Shown here: piece by piece, positions 23,506 to 34,980 of the stretch
Layout: the number at the start of each line of letters is the position of its first letter
How positions within the stretch are numbered: position 1 is the first letter of the stretch
NCBI GenBank assembly: GCA_900074885.1
Contig: FJUW01000004.1
Coordinates: forward strand, 1,582,225-1,646,224
DNA: 64,000 nt
From: Rhynchosporium graminicola
Taxonomy: Eukaryota > Ascomycota > Leotiomycetes > Helotiales > Ploettnerulaceae
Direction: 5' to 3'
Program-made: the position numbers and the translations under genes
Notes under the pieces: model-generated
The model's database searches: none
What the model was told of the DNA's origin: nothing
Seen by the model: only the letters and a program-made list of their open reading frames with translations

Positions 23506-24174
23506 GCGACTGTGTTCGATGGCATGGATTGAGGTGTCGGCATGAGTATGAGACTGGGTAATGGTTAGCTTTGGGCAGGATTTATAGATAGGATTGGAGT
23601 TTGTAGTGAAGGGTCTAATCAGTACTGAAAGACTGCCACTCGTTTCGTTTTTTGGGGTTTGTATTTCGCATCACAGGGGTCGCATTTTTCCGGGGATATT
23701 TAGGAAGAGATAAAATACAAGTCTTTCAGTCAAATTCTTCCCGAAACCTATGACTGATGACAATTTACTGGTCTGGAAACGTCAAGGTCTCAGCCTCCAC
23801 ACCTGTACACTAAGAATTTACAGCAACAAGCTCGTGACTTTGGTAAAAATTTGGTCATTACTGTCTAATCTAATATCCCGTCAAATACTCCCGATTCGTA
23901 AGTATCTCCCCTGTCAGAGTCCTGTAGCTATTTCAAGACATTCAAAAATCGATCCTGATAATTCGGAGATAATCTCGACCAGCCTCGTCTCCCGTCGAAC
24001 TATTGTAGATTCTAGGAGGGGCCAAAATCTGGCTTGGATAGACCTTTAAAGTTATTTCCTCCAAGTGATCTTAAAGTCGCCGTCCGAAATCGGTTTGTTG
24101 TTGATGCTCCAAGACTTGCCCGCCCAGTACTTCTCAGCCTCCGCAGAAGCTCCATCACACTTCTACGAAGACAT
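23506..24174. other. Intergenic region between convergent genes
   Basis: 3' flanks of the secreted-protein gene and of the membrane-protein gene on the opposite strand. No further gene or repeat is evident. Confidence 0.45.
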
Positions 24175-25137
24175 CTACTCCTCCTTCAGTACTTTCAACA
24201 AAGCGTCCTCCAATAATCCGGCGTCGGCGTAAGCGTCAGCATAAGGTCCCAAGTTTGATTTGCCCAGATAGCGCGAAACTATCTCAGGCTCTCCGAATCC
24301 TAGTTTTATTATTGGGTCCTTCCCCTCGCTGGTTTCGTCGATAATCATGTTTTTCCACCACCTTAGCTGTTGATCCGGGCTCCTGAATTCCTTGCCAAGA
24401 TCCCACTCTGCCTTGAAAGCCCTCTGCCGAATCGTTCTTCCACACTGAACGAGTGCAATGTTCCATCCAACCTTTCTCGCGTAGGCTAACATCATCCAAG
24501 TGGAAAGCAGATAAACTAGTAGCAAACCTGTAGCAGAAAGACCTCCTGGTGGCGAGTCTGGGTATTTGCTATTCCAATCAACCCAAGACATGTAGGCCAG
24601 TACTGGCAGCATTGAGTAATGGAGGTTTCCCGAGACGCACAAAATCGCTGGCAGAAGCCCGAAGTTCTCAGAATCAGTACAGATTCCATATTTTGAATGT
24701 TCCATATATCTTGCGAAGCCGTGTCGCAAAGATGAGCCATCGTTTTTGACATAGAAAGCGAAACAGTTTCTCCGATTGGAGGCCATCCAGCTTGATATAT
24801 TGGCATTGATGAACCTCACGATATCCCTTGGACTGGAGTCAAGGGGTATATTCCTCTGTAATCTGAAATATCCCTGATTGAACATCGTGACAGCGCAGCA
24901 TAGATAAGCCATCGGTATCTTGTAAAGTATCCAAGAAGGGAAAACTAATCCTTCCCCAACGTGCGGTTCGGAACCATAGTGGGTGTATTTGCAGCTATGC
25001 GTCCTACAATATATTACCCAAACGGGAAAAATCACCGCGGCTAAGTAGAATATGAGGTTGAGCACGAAAAATGGCATGGGTATCCAGGAGTTGTTCATCG
25101 GCGTAGGTCCCTCGCATCTTCGATCGATTCGGGGCAT
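24175..25137 (-). CDS. Hypothetical multi-pass membrane protein
   Basis: A single 320-codon exon with a genuine ATG at 25137. Hydrophobic segments lie at about residues 22-45, 70-88, 160-186 and 202-221, so four membrane spans are likely. A soluble loop of about 70 residues (FINANISSWMASNRRNCFAFYVKNDGSS) lies between the second and third. The C-terminal 90 residues are hydrophilic (WDLGKEFRSPDQQLRWWKNMI) and end LLEDALLKVLKEE. I do not recognise the family. The long uninterrupted frame, membrane pattern and good start support a real gene. It converges with the secreted-protein gene. Confidence 0.7.
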   Translation of the reverse strand: MPRIDRRCEGPTPMNNSWIPMPFFVLNLIFYLAAVIFPVWVIYCRTHSCKYTHYGSEPHVGEGLVFPSWILYKIPMAYLCCAVTMFNQGYFRLQRNIPLDSSPRDIVRFINANISSWMASNRRNCFAFYVKNDGSSLRHGFARYMEHSKYGICTDSENFGLLPAILCVSGNLHYSMLPVLAYMSWVDWNSKYPDSPPGGLSATGLLLVYLLSTWMMLAYARKVGWNIALVQCGRTIRQRAFKAEWDLGKEFRSPDQQLRWWKNMIIDETSEGKDPIIKLGFGEPEIVSRYLGKSNLGPYADAYADAGLLEDALLKVLKEE

Positions 25138-27013
25138 GATTGTGCGTGTGTAATGTGATATATTGGTCGTCGCTCGGTAATTGATTTCTGGCCAGAAGAT
25201 CAGATGGCTGAAAAAGCACTCTAGCTGTGAGATTTAATTGGTTTAAGAAAAATTCAAATTTGTTGTGTGGCTGTTACTTATAACTAAAAAGATTCGCGTA
25301 CAGTACCAAATAAGTCTGCCGAATTGTGGTTAGCGTTGGGTAGGAAAAACGTCATACCAAAGTCCAGGTTCCTTCTGGCATCAAAGCTGACCACCGACTT
25401 TTACAAGATCGAGCAATTATTGGTCTTCTTGGATATTTAAAGCTAGTCACGATAAGGGAAACTTGGTATCACTTCTTGCTCCAGAGCAGGGCTTGTGGAA
25501 TCCGGGGATGTTCTGCTGCTTGTTTGTAGTGGCCAACTCAGCCGGGTCCTCAATGAGTCGTTTCAAAGTTCCAGAAGCACTACGAAGAAGTTGATTTTAA
25601 GAGACAGAGTAAGGTCATGTTCGGCGTTCTATTCTGATGTCACGAAGACTTTGCAAGATAACTACCAGAGTACATGATCTACAGAGGATGACAGTCTTTA
25701 AATAGTCACAGTAGTGGAATCGTGAATGCTGAATAGCAGAATGTATTAACAAACGTTTTTACAAAATTATTAGCTATAGTCTTCGCCAAAAGTTTGGTCC
25801 GCCTCATCCAGAACTGAATAAGCAGACATATATCGACCAATAATCGGCATGCATGAGTCTGAGTGGAAAGCATCGACTCCTTTAGAACTACAACCTAGGT
25901 AGAAGAAGTGAGGATGAGGTACTCGTCGTTCAGATCGCTGTGTCATTCGAGGTTCATGCCTAGATGCCGAGCATGCTACAGGTAGACAGAACCGATTCAT
26001 CGTTTACGAAGAAGAATTAAACACCGTAACGTCAAGCTCTGATACCTATCAGCTGTAAACTTGGGCCATGCATTTGCCTTCTTCAGTACTGACAACGTAA
26101 TTTCTAAAACGCTTTCTTAGTTTTTGGCTACATCCCTCTTATCGTCCTCTCCTTCAAACATCTCATCCATAAGCCATTCCATCTCCGAGTTACGTTGTAG
26201 CCTTCACATAACCTGAGCTCCAATCACAGCAATCTTAATTAATTTCTCTCCTTATCCCACCACGAAACATTTTTCAAGCATTATTCATATTTCAAACATA
26301 TCGCCCTCAAGAAACTGCTCTGGCCCAGGATTTGGTGATTCAGCACGCTACCGACTTTCTCCAAGCTTCACCAAAGCTCAGCTGATGTAGGGTTGGTTCA
26401 AGAATTGATCTGAAAAAAAGTTGATGGTAAGTTGAATTGAAACGACCCTATGGAATAGCAAAAAGTTTTCGCGTGTTCCAATTTGTGAGTCTTTCATGCC
26501 TCTCAATGAAATCTGAGTGATTGGCGGTGTGCGCTAGATTGCTATCGGAGTTGGTATCTGGTTAGTCGTGTGCCGAATGGGACGGAGAAGCCACTAACGG
26601 CAGCTTTAAGATCTGTTTCAGCTTCGGTAAAGAGACGGTGGTGTTGAAGTGCGGGATTCAAGCAGTCATTGCGTTGTACCTGTTGGCTTGGTATGTATGT
26701 TTCGAGTAGTGTGATTGAATTGTGTTGAAGTGTATGTTGTCGAATCGAGCAGTGCGTGTTGTGTTCTTGTTGGTATCCGGTTTCAGGTGGGAGTAATGCG
26801 GTTGAATTGTATTGATTTGTTGTGTTTGATGTTGTTGAGTTTGTTGGTATATCCTGGTCCCTCGAATTGTAAGGTCGAACGATTTGGTGATCTTGCTAAA
26901 GATCTGCTGGATATATAACGCCCAAGGCCGCGCGAAGGCCAAACTCATCTTGGGCTACCTATACCTGGGGCCGCTTTTTTGAGGCCGCACCTCGCAGGTA
27001 CAGGCGTATGCAT
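25138..27013. other. Intergenic region with a G/T-rich low-complexity tract
   Basis: No supportable gene. From about 26690 to 26870 the plus strand is strongly G/T-rich and poor in C, with repeated GTTG and TGTTG motifs. This makes long but meaningless frames on both strands (26658-26948). A short direct repeat, AAGCTCAGCTGATGT, near 26380 resembles one at about 22830. Confidence 0.4.
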
Positions 27014-27517
27014 TTACACAATATATTTAGGCTCCTTGGCCTCCCTTCTCCTGCGAGCCTGCTCGAGGAAGCTGCAGCGCGCGAAGGATACCGACGACAC
27101 GAGTCCCAGCAACGCCAACACCAAGAAACAAGTGTTCGCCTCGCTGAGGCCGGAAATTCCAATATCAGTCATTGTCACGATAAATCCCAGGCCATCAAGC
27201 CAGAGACTTGTGAGGAGGCAGAGGGAGGGAACATCTTGGTTGGGCTCTCGGTCGGAGTATCGCTCGAAGGCGCAGAACGCTGCAGAACCGAGATTGACCG
27301 AGAGAGAGAGAGAAAGGAAACAGATTCCGAGAATGTTGCCGGCATTGAAAGGCCAGTAGTAGGCCCAATAGGCAATGATGTTGAGGCCGAAGAGAAGGAT
27401 GGCAGTTCGAATATCTGCGTAAATTTCGCGACATTCGAGCACCAAGACAAACATCATGGTACTAAGCCAAAAGACAAAGCACCATATAATGGCGGTCAGA
27501 AGAAATTTATCATTCAT
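27014..27517 (-). CDS. Hypothetical small membrane protein
   Basis: A 167-codon single exon starting at a real ATG (27517). At least four hydrophobic segments are visible, at about residues 5-27, 36-57, 60-78 and 128-146, with short loops and a basic C terminus (QARRRREAKEPKYIV) that would lie in the cytosol by the positive-inside rule. The plus strand over the same bases is also open for 220 codons (27008-27670), but that protein is charged and repetitive with no motif, so I prefer the minus strand. Family unknown. Confidence 0.55.
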   Translation of the reverse strand: MNDKFLLTAIIWCFVFWLSTMMFVLVLECREIYADIRTAILLFGLNIIAYWAYYWPFNAGNILGICFLSLSLSVNLGSAAFCAFERYSDREPNQDVPSLCLLTSLWLDGLGFIVTMTDIGISGLSEANTCFLVLALLGLVSSVSFARCSFLEQARRRREAKEPKYIV

Positions 27518-30500
27518 GGTGCAGGATTCAAGAGTTCAAAGTCACAAGAAAGATTGGGAGAATGGTATCTGAGGCATTGGAACAAGAATCATCGAAGGCA
27601 GGTTGTGAAGGCTGAATATCGTAGACTGAAGCATGCAATATTCGAGTACAAAGGCCACTTCTTCTGCTAGACCGCGCCTTCCAAGCCGTCTGTTTTATTC
27701 CTGCCCTTTTGGGTGCCGGAGGATTATCGGCAAAGCCTTCCCATCGTCAGTTTCAAGCTACAATTGCTTATCACTGTCGTCAGGTATTTTCATGACTACA
27801 AACAGTGCATTGCACAATGTCCTATACGTATTTCGCGACATTAGGGGTCCTTCGGTTTGCATATCTGCATTAGATTTTGTGATATTGAAATTCCAGTTTA
27901 ATTAGTCCCTCGGCTGGGTCGAGTTATATCTACCAGTTACCCCTAAATGTCTCTGACTGATCTGACGACAATGAATTCACATTATCTGATGTCCTAATGA
28001 GAGTTCGCGACATTAAGAGTCTGCGCTTCGCAGATCCGTATCAATTTTCGCGGCGCTACCATCCCAGCCTGCTCAGTTCTTGAAATGTGGTCGTCGTTTC
28101 AATTTGTGCTTATCAACTAACAACCCCTCTTGGAAATCTCCAACAATTCTGATGACAATTAAAAATTTACCTAGTCTGAGGTCTCAAATAGGTCTCCATA
28201 CATCACAAGCTCTCTGTTTACATTCCCCTATTGCATTTCGGAACATTGAGGTTTGAGCTTACTTAGCGCCTCAGCTGTAGTCATGATATCGATGCGTCCT
28301 TTCCCATGAATGTCCTCTGCTGTATTGACAACATTAAGAGTATGGACTTCGAAACGTCACGATTCAACTTGGATCCACCGGAAGTCTTCTGTCTTGATAC
28401 TTCCAGCCCAGCTGGCGATAGTAGATACCAGCTTCGTCGGATTTTGCAAACTAGCCACCTAGGCTCAGGAATAAGCTCACTGCTCGAATACAGGTCATTT
28501 AGTACGCTGTGATATGCCTTCGACTATTTTCCCAAATCTAAGGCTAGATTATCATTTTTTAGTACAGCTCCTCGCCTCGACAGTGAAGAAGATTCCCTGC
28601 TCAGCACATGTAAACCCTCTTTTTCTTCGTCTTCTCAAGGATATTTATATATAACCTTACTTGAAAGTAACAATTTTGTAAATATTGAGAATTGCTTACT
28701 CTACTCTTTTAGTGATTAATCTACAATAAGCTAGATCTGTCAATCTCTTACATCTTTACCTTCAGGTCTTCTTAAAAGAAGCTTCAGGAAGGGAGAGAGG
28801 GCCCTCTCGGGGACGGATGAAATTTGCCGATTTGGGAATATGCGTATCACTAGAACAACGAAATGCAAATTTCATTCTTTAGTAAATCAAGAAAAGAAGT
28901 AAAAGATTTGACTCGACGCTTTCGAGTCCGGATAGGAGGCATTTTGAATGATTGATAATTAAACTATTAAGAAGTGCTATATGTATATATAAATATAGTA
29001 GTTACGAGGGGTAGCTTATTGCCAGAGCGTACGTGCCAAAATCGGCAACTTTCATCCGCCCCCGAGAGGCCCCCCAAAGTATGCCAAGGAACTAAGCGAG
29101 GATATAAACAATAGAACTTTTGCGATTACCAAAGCTAATATAATAAATATTACAACCAATTATAAGACTAATGCAGCATATTCTTCAATTGATAATATAC
29201 AGTTCCTTAGGTTTAGTATATGATCCATCCTCTTCGATATTGCACTTTTAGACAGAGTTGAAGACAAGAAAAGAATCTGTCTTATAATGCGGGTCAACCT
29301 CTCCATCAACACATAGGTTAAAGAAAATTATCGAAGAGTTATACTTTAAAAAAACTGTTTGATTTTCTCGTGCTAAGTCGTTAAAATGACCTTTAACCTC
29401 ATTGAAGTTGCGGTATGTTTATTACACTTTAAAATATTAAAAGGTAAAACATCCAGCTATAACCTCCAAAAAATATACTTTAGTCACGATGCCTCGAACT
29501 GTTATCTTAAGCAGATCATGTAAGCAGAGATACAGTTGAGAAAAAGTGATATAAATTTCTATCTATGGCCAACTCGATCAGATCTCGATTACTATCGGCT
29601 TTTGAACGAGAAAAATCTAAATGAAGGAAGGAATTTTCGGGATATACCTCGACCATTTTCGATCAGTCTACAGGTGTACGTAGAGACCTAATGAGCTAAG
29701 CGAGCAGGATATCCTCGAAGAGTCTTATAATCTTCTCGAAGGTTGCCTACGTAGGTGCCTGGTGAAAGTGGAAGAACAATATTGTAGTATTCCAGGATTA
29801 CTCTATACAGTCCTAAAATGATTCCACGACTTTCAATTACTAGCTGATTAAAAACATTGAAATTGGGTCATATGATCAGAGTGTACTAGAGCCCTTAAAC
29901 AGGCCTAAGATCAACAAGCATGAAAGAAAGAGGCTCGGGTATGAAAGGTTCATTGTCGCAAAACAAGATTGCTGATACGGTTAATACATAATAATATTTA
30001 GTACGCAGCTATTGCCTAGCGTCTCATTTACGAAACGAAATATGGCCCCTCGAAAACCCTTACACGAAGTAACCGAACAGGTCGAATACTCGACGGATCT
30101 CGGAATTGAGACCACCTGGGTGGATTAGGAAGTCTCTCAAAACTGTCGAACTCTTGAGTTGAAATATGAAATTTTGAGAAAAATTTGCACCGTAGCTTGA
30201 CCTTACTTTATTGTTAGAAGGGGGAATAAGCAGCATTTCACGAACGAAGCTAAATATTGTACGTTAGATATTGCTCAAACAACGATTGGATTGCACTTAG
30301 GCTTCATCTTGAAGCAATGAGTAAGTTTTTTCCTGGTATTCAGAGCCGTGAGATATGTTCGGGTGGGCCAGGAGATATTTTGATCCCTTCACAAGTTGAG
30401 AGACTGTAGGGCCGTAAGGTCCCCACTATATATTCGATCATTGGAAAATTGTCTTCGTAGCTTAGCTCTCAGAGCTGTATGCTTTCAATCCAGACATGTG

Positions 30501-31219
30501 TGAGTGTGAGTACTACAGGAAATTATCTGGACTCCGACACAGGCAACTCGTCATACCACGCGCAATCACTCCAAGGCTTCTTGACTACTATAACAATTCT
30601 TATGCCGCGACAATACTTGAGGAGAATCGCCTCAGGTTCAAGACCGGTCAAACTTGAGGCATAATGACCCTTAAGTTCCCCATAATACGAAAGTATCTGA
30701 GGATGTTGGTAATCTCCATGTTGGACTCATCTCCAGTTGTGCAGATTGTAAAACCAACAGAAACCTCTGAGGACGATGTTGACATGCGCAGCTTTCAAGT
30801 GCCAGTATCATGACGTTCTTTGAGGACATTCGGTAAAGCAAAACAGGATGTCTTACGATATTTTCATGGCTCTGAAGAATCAGATGAATGAATCCTGTAC
30901 CGATTTTCTAAATTTCAAAAGTCATTCAATTGATTGTACAAGACATTTATCACTTGTCTTTTATCCAGGTTCTTGTTACGCCCCCAATTGGTTAACCCAG
31001 TTTCGATGCGTGACATCATTTTGTTAGAACGAATCATACTCCATAATGACCCCAACCAGTAAGCATTTCATAAACAGCATTCGCAGTAGCATCGCTTCTG
31101 TAGCTTTACATAGGGTCATAGGGTCAAAAGTATCTTCTTCTATCAAAACGGACTTATAGGGAGAATTAAACCCGAATTTCCACTCGCAACACCGCTTTCA
31201 CATAGCAAGAAGACCTAAC
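27518..31219. other. AT-rich, gene-free tract
   Basis: About 3.7 kb without open frames over 90 codons on either strand, visibly AT-rich from about 28500 to 30000. It contains the 275 bp inverted-repeat element at 28799-29073. The rest looks like decayed sequence, possibly old transposon DNA subjected to C-to-T mutation, but I could not recognise a transposase or reverse transcriptase. Confidence 0.5.
28799..29073. mobile_element. MITE-like element with about 38 bp terminal inverted repeats
   Basis: The left end (28799-28837) and the reverse complement of the right end (about 29036-29073) match at about 34 of 38 positions. They share the core CTCGGGG[A/G]CGGATGAAA and TTGCCGATTT. The interior of about 200 bp is AT-rich and non-coding. 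Size, structure and lack of coding fit a miniature inverted-repeat transposable element moved in trans by a DNA transposase. I could not define a target-site duplication, so the exact ends are uncertain by a few bases. Confidence 0.7.
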
Positions 31220-32482
31220 TCACTCCCCACCCTCAGCCAAATCCTCCACAACCCCTAGTAACATAACACTAACCTCCCCCCGTCCCCTCTTAACGTTCTC
31301 CATCCTCCACTGCAACCCTTCCTTCCTTTTCCCCTGCACAATACTCAAGACTCGCCACTGCATACTAGCACTCTCACCCATGATCTGACCCACGCCACTC
31401 AAACCGCCCTCTCCCTCTCCTCCATCCATCCCCAACGCCGTGAAACCCGTCCCCTCAAAATCTTTCAACTCCCCCAACACAACCTCAAAGTCACTTTCCA
31501 AGCGCATACTAATCTCCGCATCAAGAACAAGCAACTCTTCACTCCCCGCTCTCAAGGCGCTCAAAAGATTGAAAATACACATCAATTTACACGCACCATT
31601 CAACGTTCGCGCCATCTCTCTCATCTCATCAATTCGCAGCGATATGAATTCTTCCCATAGACCTTCTAGCCCTACTTCTTTCTTCGCTCTACCTCTATCT
31701 CTCTCTCCTCCTCGCTTGTTATCCTCGAAATCAAAGTTGTACCCCGCCTTACCCACCTTTTCCCCAACAAGTACACCCTCGACTGCTCTTCTCCACACGC
31801 CTTTTTCCCTCTCATACAAGTTCCCTACATCATCCATCAAAGTTCCCAATAGTTGTCTACACCTCATCGCTCTCGGCGGTCTCGGTAACGCCTCGATCAA
31901 ATTTCTCAGGTCTTGAAGAGTTTGAGATTTCGTCTGCGTGTTGAGGAACGAGTACGCGCGGATAGCGTGGATGAGTTTTCCGATTTGAGGCGCGACGAGG
32001 GGAAATTCTTCCGGAAGATCGTTCCCGGCTGATGACGCTGATGAAGCAGGGCGTGTGGATGGAGAGTGTACGATACTAAATCCCGTACCTGCAGATGATT
32101 TGAAGGGAAAGGGTATGATGCAGTCGAGACTCAGATGATTTTTCTTCTTGGCTGCCCTTTGTATCGTCGGGGTAGGTGCTTGGAAGGAGATTCCTGGTCT
32201 TGCTGCTCTTCCTTTGATCATCTTCGTTGTTCTTCGCATCGTGTCTTCATTTTTTTCACGACATGATGCTGTAGGGCCTCGCGCAGTGGGTGGACGAGGC
32301 GGTGTCGATGTGTCGTATCGATGTCTCTGATCCTCTTCCCTGTCATTCGAGTAAATCGACGTTATGGATTGGGAAGGCGAGCTTTCTATTACGACTGATG
32401 GTGAGATTTGTGATTTACGGATCCGTCGCATCTCTGCGGAGTTTGATGCGGTCGTGAAAGGTGTGGAGTTGCTGCAGCCCAT
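31220..32482 (-). CDS. Hypothetical protein with MGC N-terminal acylation motif
   Basis: A single 420-codon exon with ATG at 32482. The N terminus MGCSNSTP matches the pattern for N-myristoylation of Gly2 with palmitoylation of Cys3, suggesting anchorage to the inner face of the plasma membrane. Residues about 20-170 are Ser/Arg/Pro-rich and probably disordered. The C-terminal 240 residues look helical and folded (IGKLIHAIRAYSFLNTQTKSQTLQDLRNLIEAL; LWEEFISLRIDEMREMARTLNGACKLMCIFNLLSAL), ending in helices around a Gly-rich loop. I do not know the family. The codon use on the opposite strand is not coding-like. Confidence 0.75.
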   Translation of the reverse strand: MGCSNSTPFTTASNSAEMRRIRKSQISPSVVIESSPSQSITSIYSNDREEDQRHRYDTSTPPRPPTARGPTASCREKNEDTMRRTTKMIKGRAARPGISFQAPTPTIQRAAKKKNHLSLDCIIPFPFKSSAGTGFSIVHSPSTRPASSASSAGNDLPEEFPLVAPQIGKLIHAIRAYSFLNTQTKSQTLQDLRNLIEALPRPPRAMRCRQLLGTLMDDVGNLYEREKGVWRRAVEGVLVGEKVGKAGYNFDFEDNKRGGERDRGRAKKEVGLEGLWEEFISLRIDEMREMARTLNGACKLMCIFNLLSALRAGSEELLVLDAEISMRLESDFEVVLGELKDFEGTGFTALGMDGGEGEGGLSGVGQIMGESASMQWRVLSIVQGKRKEGLQWRMENVKRGRGEVSVMLLGVVEDLAEGGE

Positions 32483-32796
32483 GTCGTGGTTTGTTATATA
32501 TTCTAAAGAGCGTATTCTTCGCCTCGCGTTGAGTCGAGATCGTAAGCGGGAAGAGGGGACATGGTGTAGGATATGATGGTAGAAAGTAATAAAATAAATT
32601 ATGATATTTTGAATTTATTGGAGGGTTCAGTGTCGGGAATGACATGTCTGGAAGGTTGCCATAGCATTCTGGATAGGAATGTTGAATCCGTGCATTGCAT
32701 GCAGTTGAAGTAAATCAGATACCGGACTCTGAAATCCTCACCTCATTGTCGAACAGAGCCAGGGATACTCAAGCTACTCTGTTAGCGGAACATTCA
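32483..32796. other. Upstream region of the MGC-protein gene
   Basis: Promoter and leader of the minus-strand gene. Nothing else is visible. Confidence 0.4.
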
Positions 32797-33051
32797 TCAA
32801 ACAAATTTCACAGCTCGAATTAATTCTCGACTTCCTTCCTGCTTTATTGACTTCCCCAAAAATCGCCAACCCCTTAAATATAAGCGACGTACATCATCGC
32901 TAAACCCCAAGTCAACACGAAGGCCGTTTATCGCGCCCAAAAGATCCCCATAATTCCGAGCCACCTGATTGCAATTAACTAGGTGCTTATCTATGTAAGA
33001 ATCAAGCTGGTAATCATATTGATGAGGAAATTCTACATCCAGAAATTTCAT
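32797..33051 (-). CDS. Possible small protein or exon (84 codons)
   Basis: An 84-codon frame with a real ATG at 33051 encodes a mixed polar sequence (YIDKHLVNCNQVARNYGDLLGAINGLRVDLGFSDDVRRLYLRGW) that reads like a folded helical protein. A second short ATG frame just upstream (about 33067-33180, MSQFRMYLSWFVERMWLGDKL) may be an upstream exon, but no intron joins them cleanly. Real coding is plausible, not shown. Confidence 0.35.
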   Translation of the reverse strand: MKFLDVEFPHQYDYQLDSYIDKHLVNCNQVARNYGDLLGAINGLRVDLGFSDDVRRLYLRGWRFLGKSIKQEGSRELIRAVKFV

Positions 33052-33639
33052 ACCTCTTAAATTTAATCAAAGCTTCTTCTTCTTCTTCTGTTTTTGCCTA
33101 CTAGTATCCAACTCAGGCAGTTTATCTCCCAACCACATGCGTTCTACGAACCAGCTTAAATACATCCTGAATTGAGACATCTTCAAGCAAGGGAGGTTAC
33201 GCTTGAGTCTGTGATGGACGATTGATGTCCTAGTCGTGGATATGGCTATTCAGCAGTGTATCCTGGCTGATCAGATATATTTCACAAGAGCGAGGCTTGC
33301 CAGCTAGATCGTCTGAAGCGAAGCTTATCAATCCAAATCCGTAATCAACATATCATTTCAGAGTCATATTCCCAAAGTCATCGTAGACTTACGTGATTAT
33401 GTGAGCTTACTTCAAAAATACCCCGAGAAAGTTTTGTCATTATTTCGTGATCGACTTGCGAGCTTGACATATACCTGGCTGGCTATTTCTCGCTCGCTGA
33501 AGACGAACTCGCCGAGCGTTGAAGAAAGGAGAAAAGTATATCTATCTGTAATACGCTGTTTTCGCTCTCCAGCCGGACTTCATATACCTGTACTGAAACC
33601 TGGAATTTCATGCCTTGTGTAACTCCGTAGCAATCCCGC
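33052..33639. other. Intergenic region
   Basis: A (CTT)n-type run lies near 33073-33087. No gene is supported apart from the short frame noted at its left edge. Confidence 0.4.
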
Positions 33640-34980
33640 TCAAAACGCCGAGACACCTTCACTCTTATCACAGAGATTCCCAACACCCTCCATGTAGCCC
33701 TCGAGGCTTTCATAAACACCACCCAAAACCTCGATCCTACTCTCCACAAACCCGATAAATCTCCCCATCGTAACCCTATCCCCAATTCCTCCCTTCTTAA
33801 CCCATCTTTCCTCCCCCGCCCTATCCCTCACAACCTTCAGAGCCTCTGCATCCAGACGCTTTTGCACACCCGAACCCTTATCCAACTCTGTCAAAAACGA
33901 TATGATATCCTCCCTAGCTAACACGAATTGCAATTCCTCGGCCATCTTACTGCTCCCCACCTCCGGAATACCTTCCACAGCCACCCTCTCTACCTCTTGC
34001 AACACTTTCCGAAATATGCCCAACTCAGTAACGGAATGCGACAAAAAAGCCTCTTTTCTCGAAAATATCCTCCCGAGCTGATCACGGATCGTGAGCAGGG
34101 TGGAGAGCATATTTTGGGTATGTGCGGAATGATGGCGTACTTTGGTGTGCATGTACGTGGAGGATTTGGCGTGGTAGTGATTGTGGGATTCATTCTGGAT
34201 CAAGGTTTCTTGTCGTATGAGAAGAGAGAGGAGATTCGCCACTAGGTTCCCGGTGACGTGTTCCTGGTAAAGAAGACGCCTGTGGATTCTTCGAAGTTGC
34301 GATTGGATTTGGCTGAATTCTGAGCGCGAGAGTGTGATGTGTGCTGCTATGGTTGAGAGTGCTAGAGAGGTGGTAGGTGAGGATGCGACTGTGTTTGTTT
34401 CGGTAGTGGAAGTAGATATGCCGAGTGTATGTAGTGATGGAAGAGAGGATATCGAGCTGAATTTCGAGTCGCGGGAACTAGCAATGGGCTTCCCTTTTCC
34501 TTTGTAGAAGGTATCATTTTGTTTGGAGCTGGGGACCGATGTTGAGGTGGGCGAATTGGAGATTGAAGCTGGTGGAGAAATACGGATCGATTGGGAAAGT
34601 TTCGTTGATTTGTTATTTCGTGTTTGGTTTCCGCCGACTGGTCTAAGTGGAGGTTGTAAATTGACCGCTACTGTTTGCGCTTTTGCACTCCCGAACGACA
34701 TTTTGGACACCGGTTTTGTGAGTTTGACAACCGTGTCCCACAGATGTTCGGCATGTTGGGCGGACCTGATTTGCTGATCTTGTTTTAGATTCTTCGGTTT
34801 TGATTTGGAGGTGCCAACAGAACTGGAGCTGGAATCTAGAGCGAGTGAGTCTTTCGAAGGCGCGTTGAGGACGCGGCTGAATAACTTCTTCAACCTCGAC
34901 GCTCCTGGCTTATCTTTTGTAGACTTATCGGCAGATGGTCCCTGACGCTCTAGGAATAGTGTGGAGTATTGGAGATCCAT
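33640..34980 (-). CDS. Hypothetical 446 aa Ser/Thr-rich protein
   Basis: A single exon of 446 codons with ATG at 34980. The first 215 residues are Ser/Thr/Lys-rich and probably disordered (many SSSSSVGTSKSK, SPTSTSVPSSKQN type runs) with a basic patch RLKKLFSRV. Residues about 225-440 are strongly helical, with heptad-like stretches (EFSQIQSQLRRIHRRLLYQEHVTGNLVANLLSLLIRQETLIQNE; LLTIRDQLGRIFSRKEAFLSH; FRKVLQEVERVAVEGI). A coiled-coil scaffold is likely. I do not recognise the family. It is transcribed in the same direction as the MGC-protein gene. Confidence 0.7.
   Translation of the reverse strand: MDLQYSTLFLERQGPSADKSTKDKPGASRLKKLFSRVLNAPSKDSLALDSSSSSVGTSKSKPKNLKQDQQIRSAQHAEHLWDTVVKLTKPVSKMSFGSAKAQTVAVNLQPPLRPVGGNQTRNNKSTKLSQSIRISPPASISNSPTSTSVPSSKQNDTFYKGKGKPIASSRDSKFSSISSLPSLHTLGISTSTTETNTVASSPTTSLALSTIAAHITLSRSEFSQIQSQLRRIHRRLLYQEHVTGNLVANLLSLLIRQETLIQNESHNHYHAKSSTYMHTKVRHHSAHTQNMLSTLLTIRDQLGRIFSRKEAFLSHSVTELGIFRKVLQEVERVAVEGIPEVGSSKMAEELQFVLAREDIISFLTELDKGSGVQKRLDAEALKVVRDRAGEERWVKKGGIGDRVTMGRFIGFVESRIEVLGGVYESLEGYMEGVGNLCDKSEGVSAF

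Noticed and set aside
27008..27670. 220-codon plus-strand frame opposite the 167 aa membrane protein
   Set aside because: Charged, repetitive product without motif; the opposite strand gives a coherent membrane protein with a genuine ATG.
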